64,000 bases of DNA from Cyanobacteria bacterium FACHB-63 (GCA_014695255.1 JACJNX010000046.1:124001-188000), one strand, 5' to 3'. Counted from the first letter of the stretch, positions 16,848 through 26,467 are shown. Program-made: numbers and translations. The notes: generated from the sequence alone by a model not told the origin.

Positions 16848-17168
16848 TTATGGCGAAATGTTTCGCGCAATTTGCGGAACCGATCGAGACACCGAAACAT
16901 TCATGTAAAGCTGATCCTGTTCTTCGAGATATCGCGCCACCGATTCATATGCCTCTTGATTCATTGCTGTCTCTTGAGGCGAAAGGTGACTCACATAACC
17001 CATGACGTTGCCCATCACAAAGTAAACACCAACCAGTGCCGTGGCTGCCATCGAAACCAATGTGCCAGCCAGCATCAGAGAAAACTCTTTTTGCTCGATC
17101 GCTTCCTGCATGAGGTGCAGCGCCCAAGCCACAAGAGCAATGACAATGAATAAGATTGTTATCACCAT
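16848..17168 (-). CDS. Small two-helix membrane protein, unknown function
   Basis: The 106-aa product has two hydrophobic segments (about residues 3-20, ITILFIVIALVAWALHLM, and 30-57) joined by a short charged loop. A polar C-terminal tail has a Glu-rich helix. I do not recognise the family. A terminator follows it. Alternative frames covering the same bases show no conserved features. Confidence 0.6.
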   Translation of the reverse strand: MVITILFIVIALVAWALHLMQEAIEQKEFSLMLAGTLVSMAATALVGVYFVMGNVMGYVSHLSPQETAMNQEAYESVARYLEEQDQLYMNVSVSRSVPQIARNISP

Positions 17169-17301
17169 AGTTTACGCATTGTAACAGACGCTCAGAAAAG
17201 AAGCTTCTATCTGAGCGCGATCGCAAAGAAAGATTTTCTAATTCTGGTGGTAGCAAATCCTTATCAGCCGCAACCGGAACACTCCTCCAAGTTCAGTCAT
17301 T

Positions 17302-18072
17302 CTATGCGTGTCGGACGGGAACTTGGAGATCGCTTAAGTATGTCTTTATCTGCTCAACGCTTAACTGTCCGTAATGCAGCAACGATGCCAATAACGCCGC
17401 CTCTGCCTTCCCCTGCGTTAAGGCTTGATAAATATGTTCACAATTCCCCGCACCGCCAGAGGCAATCACCGGAATTTCGACTTGACGGGCGATCGTACTG
17501 GTTAAATCCAGGTCATACCCCGCCTGCGTTCCATCCGCATCCATGCTGGTCACAAGTAATTCTCCAGCCCCCCGCTCTGCGACTTCTTTTGCCCAAGCGA
17601 TCGCATCGATTCCGGTATTCTCCCGACCACCCCGCACATACACATCCCAGCCTGGATTCGCTGGATCTTCCCGACGACGGGCATCGATCGCGACCACAAT
17701 GCACTGAACCCCGAAGCGATCGCTAGCTCGATTAATTAAATCCGGATCACGCACCGCCGCCGAATTGATGCTAACTTTGTCGGCTCCCGCTCTTAAGAGT
17801 TTTTTAATTGTGTCTAAATTCTGAATCCCACCCCCAACCGTCAACGGAATAAACACCTGTTCCGCTGTCCGGTACACGACATCGTAAATAATGTCTCGGT
17901 CTTCATGCGTTGCAGTGATATCCAAAAACACAAGCTCATCCGCGCCCGCCTCGTTGTAAACCTGCGCGAGTTCCACCGGATCACCCGCATCCCGCAAATC
18001 TACAAAATTAACTCCTTTAACCACGCGCCCCGCTTTCACATCCAAACAGGGCAAAATTCGTTTTGCCAACAT
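17302..18072 (-). CDS. hisF: Imidazole glycerol phosphate synthase, cyclase subunit
   Basis: HisF takes ammonia from HisH and converts PRFAR to imidazole glycerol phosphate and AICAR in histidine synthesis. The 256-aa TIM barrel is typical: [19 protein letters not shown] with the catalytic Asp11, [37 protein letters not shown], and [15 protein letters not shown] with the second catalytic Asp (near residue 130), ending [18 protein letters not shown]. The gene stands alone, as is usual for scattered cyanobacterial his genes. Confidence 0.97.
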   Translation of the reverse strand: MLAKRILPCLDVKAGRVVKGVNFVDLRDAGDPVELAQVYNEAGADELVFLDITATHEDRDIIYDVVYRTAEQVFIPLTVGGGIQNLDTIKKLLRAGADKVSINSAAVRDPDLINRASDRFGVQCIVVAIDARRREDPANPGWDVYVRGGRENTGIDAIAWAKEVAERGAGELLVTSMDADGTQAGYDLDLTSTIARQVEIPVIASGGAGNCEHIYQALTQGKAEAALLASLLHYGQLSVEQIKTYLSDLQVPVRHA

Positions 18073-18260
18073 ATCAAGTTACTTTCTGGTGGGAAAAGGA
18101 TCGTAGCGCTAACTTGGAGCAGGAGTCTAGAGGAAATTGCTGCAAGTTGAAGTTTTGGATATCCCTGTTCCCGCCTAATTCATATCCTCAGTCAACAACA
18201 CTTCTGTCAGCAACACTTCTAAAGTCACGATCGCACTTTCCGGTTGTCTCAGTTGCTGAA

Positions 18261-18644
18261 CTAATCTTGCACGTATTCTCGATCGCTCAACAAACACTGC
18301 TCCGCCCTGACGAACTCGCGTCCCAAATAAGCAGCATGATCTAATCGAGAGACACAGCAAGTTTCCGGCTTCTCGAACACCTCGATACAGAGTTCCTTTG
18401 CGGTTCTGCCTTTAAAGGTCTTCGTCGGTCTGCGCTTTAGTTCACCACCGCAAGGAAGCGGTTCCCCCGTTTCGGGATCACACGCTAAGCCCTTCTCGTT
18501 GATCGTGTTCGTGTAATGCTCTGCACAAATTAAACGCGAGGCACGATCGACATAAATAATAAAGTAGCCATTCGGATCGAGTTCAATGAATCGATTCGAC
18601 AGCTTGTCATCGAAGGCAACCGGGTTAAAAACAGCTTGAGTCAT
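18261..18644 (-). CDS. DUF4346 family protein
   Basis: The 127-aa product starts at ATG 18644 (MTQAVFNPVAFDDKLSNRFIELDPNGYFIIYVDRAS). It contains the conserved acidic and GPL-type turn CDPETGEPLPCGGELKRRPTKTFKGRTAKELCIEVFE, followed by LDHAAYLGREFVRAEQCL. The pattern matches cyanobacterial DUF4346 proteins, whose function is unknown. The longer frame upstream overlaps the FemAB-like gene and is rejected. The start lies 31 bases after that gene's stop on the same strand, so an operon is likely. Confidence 0.75.
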   Translation of the reverse strand: MTQAVFNPVAFDDKLSNRFIELDPNGYFIIYVDRASRLICAEHYTNTINEKGLACDPETGEPLPCGGELKRRPTKTFKGRTAKELCIEVFEKPETCCVSRLDHAAYLGREFVRAEQCLLSDREYVQD

Positions 18645-18675
18645 GTCAGCAAAAATATGGATCTCCTGATCAATT

Positions 18676-19866
18676 CTAGATTTTGAAGTCGATCGTTTGT
18701 TGCTTAAACGGCAATTCTTGATTAATTGCATCAATTTCTTGCTGTTCGAGATCGTTAATTTGATCAATGTGCGATCGCAAGATTTGAGACAATCGACTGT
18801 TATAAAACCGATGCAAAGAATGATTCGGAGTCGCCGGAAATCCGCGCCGCTTCTTATGTCGTCCTCCGGCTCCCGGATCAAAAATTTGAATCCCGTTGTT
18901 GATCCCCCACTCGATCGGCGCGTAATAACACGCATCAAAATGTAAACAATCAATTTCCTGTTGACAGCCCCAATAGCGCCCGTATAAGCGATCGCCCTTG
19001 CTTAAACAAAACGACATCCCGATCGGATGATCACTTCCTTCTGCAAACGCTGCAAAAAACACCACGCGATGTCGGTAAGTTGAATGAAGCTGCTCGAAAA
19101 ATTTCTTCGTTAAATATTTACTGCCCCACCAGCCAAACTTATCGCACGTATCGCTGTAAAAGCTGTACATCTGCGAAAAGAGCGATCGAGGAATTTCATC
19201 GCCAGTCAGCGCTTTAAACGTCAATCCCGCATTCACCACCGCTTTACGTTCTCGTTTAATATTGCGGCGCTGATTGGCATTAAACGCATTCAAATAATCA
19301 TCAAAGCTCTCATACCCCTGATTCGACCAGACGAAGTTATGGTGCATCCAGGGGCTAAAACCATGTCGCTCCATCACCGTCCGCCATTCGGGATCAACAT
19401 AGAGAAAATTACAGCCAGAAATCCGATTGCGCGAGCAAAAATGATCGATCGCGCTCACCATCGTTTCTGTGATCTCATCCTCATCCTCTCCCGGCGCAAT
19501 CAAAAACCGATATCCCTCAGCAGGCGTAAACGGCGACATTCCCAAAAGCTTCGGGTAATACTGCACCCCTAAGCGCTCCGACAAATCCGCCCACTGATGA
19601 TCAAACACAAACTCACCATAGCTGTGTCCCTTGATATAGAGGGGAGCCGCCGCAATCAGTTCGCGATCGCGCCACACCGTCAAATGATTCGGCATCCAGC
19701 CCGATCGAGCCGTCGTACTGCCGGAAGTCTCCATATTGTGCAGCCAATCCCACTCCAGAAACGGCGTTGAGAGCGGCATGGCTAACGCATCCCAAGCCGC
19801 CTGCGGCACTTCAGAAATTCGATTAATCCACGCGATCGAGGTACGGGGCTGGAGTTGTTCAACCAT
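18676..19866 (-). CDS. FemAB/GNAT-like peptidogalycan biosynthesis protein (DUF482/COG3146)
   Basis: The 396-aa product belongs to the COG3146 acyltransferase-like family: PFLEWDWLHNMETSGS, PNHLTVWRDRELIAAAPLYIKGHSYGEFVFDHQWAD, a central NFVWSNQGYESFDDYLNAFNANQRRNIKRERK, and a C-terminal YGRYWGCQQEIDCLHFDACYY. These proteins have tandem GNAT folds like FemX and are thought to transfer an amino acid or acyl group, but no substrate is known. It begins the two-gene unit with the DUF4346 gene. Confidence 0.85.
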   Translation of the reverse strand: MVEQLQPRTSIAWINRISEVPQAAWDALAMPLSTPFLEWDWLHNMETSGSTTARSGWMPNHLTVWRDRELIAAAPLYIKGHSYGEFVFDHQWADLSERLGVQYYPKLLGMSPFTPAEGYRFLIAPGEDEDEITETMVSAIDHFCSRNRISGCNFLYVDPEWRTVMERHGFSPWMHHNFVWSNQGYESFDDYLNAFNANQRRNIKRERKAVVNAGLTFKALTGDEIPRSLFSQMYSFYSDTCDKFGWWGSKYLTKKFFEQLHSTYRHRVVFFAAFAEGSDHPIGMSFCLSKGDRLYGRYWGCQQEIDCLHFDACYYAPIEWGINNGIQIFDPGAGGRHKKRRGFPATPNHSLHRFYNSRLSQILRSHIDQINDLEQQEIDAINQELPFKQQTIDFKI

Positions 19867-20215
19867 GACCAGACTTTAAGAATGCTTCATACAGCGTAAT
19901 AGATTTGCTCAAATCTGGCATAACGCTTGACTGCCCGGAATTTGTTCAATGCTAGAGACTCGGAGGAGGACGGATTTGATTGCAGTTCTCTCCACCCCCC
20001 AGAAGAAATTCTATTGAGAATGGCAAAAATCTTTTATCACCGTTAAAGTGAAGAAACGTTTTTTAGCGGAAATTCGTTCAAGATCATGACGCTGATCTTT
20101 CCTTCTCTTTCGAGCGATTCCCCGATCGCGGTAAGCTTTGACTTGTGCGTCACTTTATATCATCGGTGCTGCTCTACTGTGCTGCTGCGTCCCTTACTCC
20201 GGTTATAAAGGGCTT
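19867..20215. other. Intergenic region between divergent genes
   Basis: These 349 bases separate the minus-strand COG3146 gene from the plus-strand histidine kinase and must hold both promoters. I see no convincing consensus promoter, RNA or repeat. A longer kinase frame opens at 20138, but its extra residues (CCCVPYSGYKGL) look non-conserved. Confidence 0.4.
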
Positions 20216-22288
20216 ATGGCGAAGTCATCCCAATCCTCATTCCGTCGCATTCTGCTGAGACGTTTGTTGCTGCTCAGTATTCCAGTGCTATTGACAGGTG
20301 AGGTTGTCGCGTACAAGAAAGCAAGAGCAGGATTGCTCGAAACAGCACGGCATAACCTCACCGCTAGCGCCTCTCGTAAAGCTGAAGCGCTACAGACCTC
20401 GATCGCCAACTTGCGATCGAACCTTGCACTCGCTGCCACCTCTTCAGCGCTACAGCTTAATTCCGCGCAATCTACCTACGATTTTCTAGAGCAGCTTCGA
20501 CGCTCTTCGCCGATCACGCTGCAATGCCTCCAACTGATCAACGTGAGCGATGGAACCGTTAGATCCAGCACTTGTGGGAATCAGGCGATCGCCCAGTTTC
20601 CATTTGATCCCTGGCAGAATTACTCCACACGCTCGAATATTGTCGATGCTAAAAATATTCAGGTTGCCCTCGCGTCACCTCCGAAAACTGGAGAGCTATC
20701 CGTTGATCATCAGCTTAACTTAGTGCTGAGTGCGCCTGTAACGCTGAAATCAGAGAAGCAAGAGGGGCGGTATGCGCTGAGTGTCCGGGCATCTCTTTAC
20801 TCGAAGCCGGAACCCGAACTAAACGCGATGACAACGGGTTATACCATCGTGATCGACGATTCTGGAGTCATTCTGGCACACCCGATCACCGAGCGCATCG
20901 GACGCAATATCCGTCAAGAAGCGAATGCAGAGCAGCTTCAGCGCGTATTTGAAACTGCGATCGCGAATAGCACCGTGGGTGATCGTGCCACCAATCAGCA
21001 AGAGTCGCTTGATCCCGTTCTGTTTGAAGAGAACGGCGTAGAATGGATGGCAGGCGGCAGCGCGATTCAGGTATCGCTGAAAAGTGGAGAATCCTCGACC
21101 TGGGTAGTATTGGCAGCCACTTCAGTGGATAGTGCGCTCTACGGTTTGACTGACATCAAGCAAGTGCTGGTAATCCTGACGCTGGGACTCTTAACGGCGA
21201 TTTTGCTCGCCACGATCTACCTCACTCGTGATTTAGCGCTTCCGATCGAGCAGTTAAGCGAATATGCGCTAAAAATTCGGCAACGATTCAACGGCGAACG
21301 CGCCCCAAAAAACTTTAAAGTGCGCGAACTCAACCACCTTGCAGAAGCGCTCGATAATATGGTCGAACGGCTAGAAGAGCGAGCCAGTGAGCTAGAAGCC
21401 GCATGGCAAGAGGCACAATCTGCCAACCAGGTGAAAAGCGAGTTTCTAGCTACCACCTCCCACGAATTGCGGACACCGCTGAATGGGATCATCGGCTGTG
21501 TGCGCTTAGTCCGCGAAGGATTGTGTGATAGCCGCGAAGAAGAACTAGAGTTTCTTCAGCAAGCCGATCGTTCCGCAATGCACCTCTTGCAAATCATTAA
21601 CGATCTGCTGGACATTGCCAAAATCGAAGCGGGTAAAGCCGAACTCAATCTGCAACCGATCCAGATTCGCGAGTTGTGTCAAGACTGCCTCAAAATGGTG
21701 CAGCCAACCGCTGACTTGAAGCGATTAAAGCTGATGCTGCATTTTAATGCCGAGTGCGATCGCGTTCCCTTAGATGAGTTACGGGTGCGCCAAATGCTGC
21801 TGAATCTCTTAGCTAACGCAGTGAAATTTACGCCCGAAGGGGGAACGGTTTCACTAGTCGCCCGAATCGGCTACGGCTATCAACTTGTTCAGGATGTGCG
21901 CCCCGATCGCAGCCCGATTAATCAAGAAACATCTTATCTTTGTCTAGAAGTTGAAGATTCTGGCATTGGCATTCCAAAAGATCGCTGGCACTTGCTGTTT
22001 AGACCCTTCCAGCAGGTGGATTCATCCATGACTCGTAAGCATGAAGGGACTGGGTTAGGGCTTGCCTTGACGAAACGCTTGGCAGAAATGCACGGGGGAA
22101 CGCTGTCGTTTTGGTCAGTTCCCGATAAGGGCAGTACCTTTCGGATTTGGCTGCCGTGGATGGCATCCAGTAGCGAAAAGTCTAAAAGTACGATCGATGA
22201 AAAGGTGAATGCTCCATGCAGCGAGCCCCTCAATCTTCCTACCGAGCAGCCCGGTAGGAAGATTGAGGGGCTAGGAACGCGAAGTTAG
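20216..22288 (+). CDS. Membrane sensor histidine kinase (Cache-HAMP-HisKA-HATPase)
   Basis: The 690-aa protein starts at ATG 20216 (MAKSSQSSFRR). A first membrane helix (about 18-37), an extracytoplasmic Cache-like sensor (about 40-325, ending near GYTIVIDDSGVILAHPITERIG), a second membrane helix, HAMP, and a coiled coil come before the kinase. The HisKA box is SHELRTPLNGIIG with the phospho-His. The N box is QMLLNLLANAVKFTPEGG and the G boxes are DSGIGIPKDR and HEGTGLGLALTKRLAEMHGG. No receiver domain is attached. The last ~20 residues are encoded by a 21-bp perfect palindrome and are probably not part of the original protein. Confidence 0.92.
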   Translation: MAKSSQSSFRRILLRRLLLLSIPVLLTGEVVAYKKARAGLLETARHNLTASASRKAEALQTSIANLRSNLALAATSSALQLNSAQSTYDFLEQLRRSSPITLQCLQLINVSDGTVRSSTCGNQAIAQFPFDPWQNYSTRSNIVDAKNIQVALASPPKTGELSVDHQLNLVLSAPVTLKSEKQEGRYALSVRASLYSKPEPELNAMTTGYTIVIDDSGVILAHPITERIGRNIRQEANAEQLQRVFETAIANSTVGDRATNQQESLDPVLFEENGVEWMAGGSAIQVSLKSGESSTWVVLAATSVDSALYGLTDIKQVLVILTLGLLTAILLATIYLTRDLALPIEQLSEYALKIRQRFNGERAPKNFKVRELNHLAEALDNMVERLEERASELEAAWQEAQSANQVKSEFLATTSHELRTPLNGIIGCVRLVREGLCDSREEELEFLQQADRSAMHLLQIINDLLDIAKIEAGKAELNLQPIQIRELCQDCLKMVQPTADLKRLKLMLHFNAECDRVPLDELRVRQMLLNLLANAVKFTPEGGTVSLVARIGYGYQLVQDVRPDRSPINQETSYLCLEVEDSGIGIPKDRWHLLFRPFQQVDSSMTRKHEGTGLGLALTKRLAEMHGGTLSFWSVPDKGSTFRIWLPWMASSSEKSKSTIDEKVNAPCSEPLNLPTEQPGRKIEGLGTRS
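22224..22272 (+). repeat. Perfect 21-bp inverted repeat inside the 3' end of the kinase gene
   Basis: Arm 22224-22244 (from AGCCCCTC to CTACCG) is the exact reverse complement of 22252-22272, with a 7-base loop. It is read in frame as the kinase's last residues before the TAG at 22288. No T-run follows it, so it resembles an inserted repetitive palindrome more than an intrinsic terminator. Confidence 0.85.
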
Positions 22289-22432
22289 GAAATTGCTAGT
22301 TTACGGCTTAGTGCTTATCTAGTCTTTTCTATTATTCTTTTTTGAGCATTGTAAAACTCTATTGGCTACTTCCGTAATGGCAAACCGTGCAGGCGTAGTT
22401 TGGAACGAACAATAAATTTGGAGAACTGTTTC

Positions 22433-23134
22433 ATGCAATACCGCTATCTCTTGGCGGTGAGTGCGTTGTCGCTTGCCTTTCCGATTGCTGCCTCAGCCGC
22501 CGTTTACACCACGCCAACTGGACAAACTCGCTTTGTGCTGGATGAAAGTAGGGGAAAACCGATCGTTGAGTATGTGACTCGAATTCAGGGTAGAGACTGG
22601 ATTGGATCGGCGAGTGTCTCCGGAGTTCCAGTGCCAGAGAGTGCAGTGTCGCGCTATCAGGGAACGTTTCAAGATTTTCGCTCAGGTGGAGGAGCGGAGC
22701 AAGTCTGCACAGGCACGATCGACATCCTCAACAATCGCCCCAGTCAAACGTTTTCGGTAACTTGGAAAGTCACAGGCGGAAAGGCTTGTCCGGCGCTCGG
22801 ACAGACCACGACGCTGAAATTAATCGATGCGCTGCCTCGCCCAGATGCGCGAGGAGACTTCACGCCTGCGATCGTCGATCAGTGGAATGGCGGCACTCAG
22901 TCTACAACTTGGCGCGCTTGGCAGGTCGTGTCAGCAGATGGTTCTCTCAACTGTCGCGCCACACCGAATGGTGCAATCAGAAAGACCTACAAAACTGGAA
23001 CATCGATCACTGCCTATCGCGATCGTTCTGGGCTGGCAATGACTACATCAAGCGGTGTGCCCTGGCTGAGAACGAGTGATAACTGCTTGGTGCGGGCAAA
23101 CTCCCGATACATTCAGCCCACCAACTTGTTTTGA
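22433..23134 (+). CDS. Secreted protein of unknown function with SH3-like tail
   Basis: The 233-aa product has a clear Sec signal peptide (MQYRYLLAVSALSLAFPIAASAA, cleavage after ASA). The mature part has a beta-rich domain with two Cys (about 90-130). The C-terminal ~60 residues (LNCRATPNGAIRKTYKTGTSITAYRDR, then GVPWLRTSDNCLVRANSRYIQP) look like a bacterial SH3 domain. I chose ATG 22433, which has GGAGA about 10 bases before it, over an upstream in-frame start. I do not recognise the first domain. Location: periplasm or outside. Confidence 0.75.
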   Translation: MQYRYLLAVSALSLAFPIAASAAVYTTPTGQTRFVLDESRGKPIVEYVTRIQGRDWIGSASVSGVPVPESAVSRYQGTFQDFRSGGGAEQVCTGTIDILNNRPSQTFSVTWKVTGGKACPALGQTTTLKLIDALPRPDARGDFTPAIVDQWNGGTQSTTWRAWQVVSADGSLNCRATPNGAIRKTYKTGTSITAYRDRSGLAMTTSSGVPWLRTSDNCLVRANSRYIQPTNLF

Positions 23135-23146
23135 TGAGATTGTAGG

Positions 23147-25081
23147 TTAAGCAGGTAGGATCAGTGCCGCGATCGCTTCAAGATAAACGCGGCTGAATCC
23201 TTCTGCTTCATTCAGCGAGAATTGCTCGATCAATCCTTGATGCTGAGTTGAAACCGTACTTCCTTGCTTAATCACCACTCTCGTATCTTCAAAGATGTCT
23301 CGCGTTAGCATCATTTCGACTTCAGTGGGATCATTCAAAATCACAAGATTGCTATTGGTGTAGAACATTCCAGAGCGATCGAGCACCGATTCAGGATATT
23401 CAGCAATCAGCAAATCTAGCTTCGGATGCCGCAATAGATTCTGAATGTTGCTGTTGTAGTCTGAGTGCAATGATTTTTCAGAGTGATTAATCAACACTCC
23501 ATCTTGACAGACGGCTCCGATCGTCCAATGCGGATGATGCCGGAGAATGTAAGCGATCGCTTCTTGGAGTTCTGGAAGGGTGACGCGATTGAACGTAATG
23601 GTTGGAATGCGACCATTATCACCCGCGTGAAAGAAGGTTCTGAGAATGTGAGTGGTGACATCAACACTTTGACCTACAGAAGGCTTCATGTGCATAAATA
23701 CACCCGGAGCCGCATTAATCTCAATGATTGCAAAGTTGCCTTCTTTCCAAGAGCGGCTCAAATCGCGAGTAATGATATCAATTCCTAAACAAGTCAAGCG
23801 AAAATGTTGGGCGACATCTTGAGCTAAAACAATGTTATCCAGGTGAATGCTCGAAGTGGCATCAATGCTTAGTCCGCCCGAAGAAAGGTTGGCAACTTTG
23901 CGGAGATAGACTTCACGATCGCGCTCTAGCACACTATCTAACGAGAAGCCTTGCTCAATTAAGTACCGCTCCATTGCATCATCAATCTTGATTTTTCCAA
24001 GCGGTGAAGTTGGTGTATCACTGCGTTCACTAGAGCGATTCGCACGATCGATGAGTTCTGAAATGGTTGATTCACCGTCTCCAACCACTGAAGCCGGACG
24101 GCGCTCAGTTGCGGCAACAAACTTACCATCCACACACAACAATCGAAAATCACTACCTTCGATGCTTTGCTCAACAATGATTTCCACGGGATGCTCAGGT
24201 TCAACCGCATCTACTGCTCGATCGAACGCAGCTTCTAAGTCTTCATCACTCCGAATATTTGCGGTAACACCAATGCCTTTATGTCCAACCACAGGCTTCA
24301 CTGCAACTGGAAAGCCTAATCGATCGACTGCACTCTGAGCTTCTTTGAAGGTACTGACAATTCTTCCTTTGGGCACTGGAAAGCCTAATGTACTCAAGAA
24401 GGCTTTACAGTCATCTTTGCGGGTTGTGAAATCCGAATCGAGATGGCTATCCCCATCAAACGTAGTTGCAATCCCTCGAACGTGCTTACGACCATACCCA
24501 TACTGCATCAAGCCTTCATCCCACAGATAGAAAGCTGGAATTCCCTGTGAATGCGCCGACTTTAGCAGTGCATAAACAGTTGGGCCACCATAGACCGATC
24601 GACGAAACTGTGCCTGTAGCACCTCGATATGATCACCAATCTCGAAATCCCGCCCCCGTGTAATCGCCTCAAACCAATCCCAAGCTGAAAAGATAATTTC
24701 TCGACTGGTGCGAGCGTGTAGCGTTTCGATCGCAATTCGATCGAACTTCGGATAAGCTTTCAGATTCCAATGCTGTAAATGCAGCTCCATCTCAAGCTGA
24801 CCCAGTTGTGCGACGGTCTGAGCGAATAAATCAGCATGAGATTTGAACGAGATCTCGTAGAAATGAGGATAGCGATCGCCAATCACACTCAGGTACTTTT
24901 CTAACGGCAGAACACTTTGATTTTCAGTCTGTGCAAAATCAAAGACAGTCGCTGCGGTTGATAGATACGGATTTGCACCCATGTAGTAGCGAATATTGAA
25001 GATGTCAAACGCATCCGTCTTTCTTGCATTGACTCGGCTAACTTCAGACACGCGATCGAGCACCATAAGATTTCCGTTCAT
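23147..25081 (-). CDS. cphA2: CphA2-type cyanophycin synthetase with defective, truncated Mur half
   Basis: The 644-aa product has a CphA-like N-terminal domain (about 1-200) and a full ATP-grasp domain (about 215-480) with FPVAVKPVVGHKGIGVT, VEIIVEQSIEGSDFRLLCVDGK and the metal-binding IIEINAAPGVFMHM. CphA then has a Mur ligase beginning GRIPIIAVTGTNGKTTT. Here the equivalent is GRIPTITFNRVTLPEL (490-505): the P-loop is gone, and the protein stops about 250 residues early. This is the known layout of CphA2, which uses one ATP-grasp site to polymerise beta-Asp-Arg dipeptides. The gene is divergent from a small ORF and cyanophycinase. Assignment as CphA2 rests on architecture and size. Confidence 0.82.
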   Translation of the reverse strand: MNGNLMVLDRVSEVSRVNARKTDAFDIFNIRYYMGANPYLSTAATVFDFAQTENQSVLPLEKYLSVIGDRYPHFYEISFKSHADLFAQTVAQLGQLEMELHLQHWNLKAYPKFDRIAIETLHARTSREIIFSAWDWFEAITRGRDFEIGDHIEVLQAQFRRSVYGGPTVYALLKSAHSQGIPAFYLWDEGLMQYGYGRKHVRGIATTFDGDSHLDSDFTTRKDDCKAFLSTLGFPVPKGRIVSTFKEAQSAVDRLGFPVAVKPVVGHKGIGVTANIRSDEDLEAAFDRAVDAVEPEHPVEIIVEQSIEGSDFRLLCVDGKFVAATERRPASVVGDGESTISELIDRANRSSERSDTPTSPLGKIKIDDAMERYLIEQGFSLDSVLERDREVYLRKVANLSSGGLSIDATSSIHLDNIVLAQDVAQHFRLTCLGIDIITRDLSRSWKEGNFAIIEINAAPGVFMHMKPSVGQSVDVTTHILRTFFHAGDNGRIPTITFNRVTLPELQEAIAYILRHHPHWTIGAVCQDGVLINHSEKSLHSDYNSNIQNLLRHPKLDLLIAEYPESVLDRSGMFYTNSNLVILNDPTEVEMMLTRDIFEDTRVVIKQGSTVSTQHQGLIEQFSLNEAEGFSRVYLEAIAALILPA

Positions 25082-25232
25082 CTCTACGTTGAGACTGTAC
25101 TCAAGTGAGTGGAACGATCGCGTCTATCTGTGGATGTTTCTTCAACGTCAGAAGACGTAGAACTCTGGCAGGGTGACAAACCTACTCAAAATGATTACAA
25201 CCAAACTAACTATTAAGATAAGGAAACCTAGT

Positions 25233-25511
25233 ATGACTATCTCTACAGATCATCTACGGGAAGAAGTTCATGCTTTAGCAGAAGAAGCGTTTCACCTGCA
25301 CTTAATTTCAGGCTATGGCGATGGTGAATATGAAGGCGAGTATCAAATTGTTTATAAAGGTAAGCCGAGACATTTGCCGTTAGAACGAGCCAAAGCATTT
25401 TTAATCGACTTAATGCAGCCGGAAATGAAGAGTTTTAACCAATTCCGATTGGAATTGATGTTGATGATGGAAAGCTATCGTCGTCGATCGAATGGGTCTC
25501 GACCTCAATAG
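25233..25511 (+). CDS. Small conserved-looking protein between cphA2 and cphB
   Basis: The 92-aa acidic protein starts at ATG 25233 behind AAGGAAAC. It reads MTISTDHLREEVHALAEEAFHLHLISGYGDGEYEGEYQIV and RHLPLERAKAFLIDLM, with two helices around a short beta hairpin. I do not recognise the family. It lies 113 bases upstream of cphB in the same direction and is divergent from cphA2, so a role linked to cyanophycin turnover is a guess from position only. There is no signal peptide or membrane segment. Confidence 0.6.
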   Translation: MTISTDHLREEVHALAEEAFHLHLISGYGDGEYEGEYQIVYKGKPRHLPLERAKAFLIDLMQPEMKSFNQFRLELMLMMESYRRRSNGSRPQ

Positions 25512-25624
25512 TTCAGTCTCAGAACTGAGTTTAAAGTGTATCGAAATCTACCATTTGGTTGTGATGGCGTTTTGCCTGGATGTGATTGAGTTGAATTAAT
25601 TGATATTGCGACTGGAGCATAGTT

Positions 25625-26467
25625 ATGGTGAGTCAGGTTGACACTCAAGCCCAAGAGAACGTAGCACTACCAGAGACACATGGGGAGCTTGTGATTATTG
25701 GGGGTGCAGAGGACAAAGAAGGAGAATGTAAGATTCTGCGGGAATTTGTGCGGCGTGCGGGCGGGCTTCAGTCGCACATTGTAGTGATGACGGTTGCAAC
25801 CGGATTACCGGGCGAAGTTGGGGAACAATATATTGGAGTTTTTCGCCGCTTGGGTGCAGAAGATATCAGAGTGGTCGATACTGCACACCGTGATGATGCC
25901 AGTGATCCAAAAGCGATCGAGGATATTGCTCAAGCGACCGGAATCTTTTTTACCGGAGGCAACCAAGCCCGGATTACAGAATGCCTCAAAGATACAGAAC
26001 TCGAAGCAATGCTACATAAGCGCTTTTCTGAAGGTGCTGTAATCGCAGGAACCAGCGCAGGTGCCGCAATGATGCCCGATATGATGATTGTGGTGGGTGA
26101 AGGTGAAACCAATCCACGTCGCGAAGTCGCTGAGATGGATCGCGGTATGGGATTCTTGCCAAATGTCGTGATTGATCAGCACTTTGCACAGCGCGGACGT
26201 TTAGGACGATTGCTTTCCGCTTTGGCGCAACAGCCTGCAAATCTAGGCTTTGGAATTGATGAAAATACTGCGATCGTCGTTAACGGCAAGATTGTAGAAG
26301 TCATCGGCGAAGGGGCTGTGACGATCGTGGATGAGTCCACGGTGGTACACAATAACATTGAAGCATTGCTACCAGATGAGGATTTAGCGTTCTGTGGTGC
26401 AACGCTGCATGTACTGCCGAGCGGTTATAAATTCGATTTGGAGAAGCGATCGCCTATCTTTAATTAA
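25625..26467 (+). CDS. cphB: Cyanophycinase
   Basis: CphB is a serine exopeptidase that releases beta-Asp-Arg dipeptides from cyanophycin. The 280-aa product shows GELVIIGGAEDKEGECKILREFVRRAGG, the GGNQ motif, and the nucleophile elbow GTSAGAAMMPD with the active Ser. It continues with VVIDQHFAQRGRLGRLL, which carries the His of the site, and GFGIDENTA. The ATG at 25625 is the family start. Most cyanobacteria have cphA immediately downstream; here there is none in the window, and the only ligase is the divergent cphA2-type gene. Confidence 0.96.
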   Translation: MVSQVDTQAQENVALPETHGELVIIGGAEDKEGECKILREFVRRAGGLQSHIVVMTVATGLPGEVGEQYIGVFRRLGAEDIRVVDTAHRDDASDPKAIEDIAQATGIFFTGGNQARITECLKDTELEAMLHKRFSEGAVIAGTSAGAAMMPDMMIVVGEGETNPRREVAEMDRGMGFLPNVVIDQHFAQRGRLGRLLSALAQQPANLGFGIDENTAIVVNGKIVEVIGEGAVTIVDESTVVHNNIEALLPDEDLAFCGATLHVLPSGYKFDLEKRSPIFN

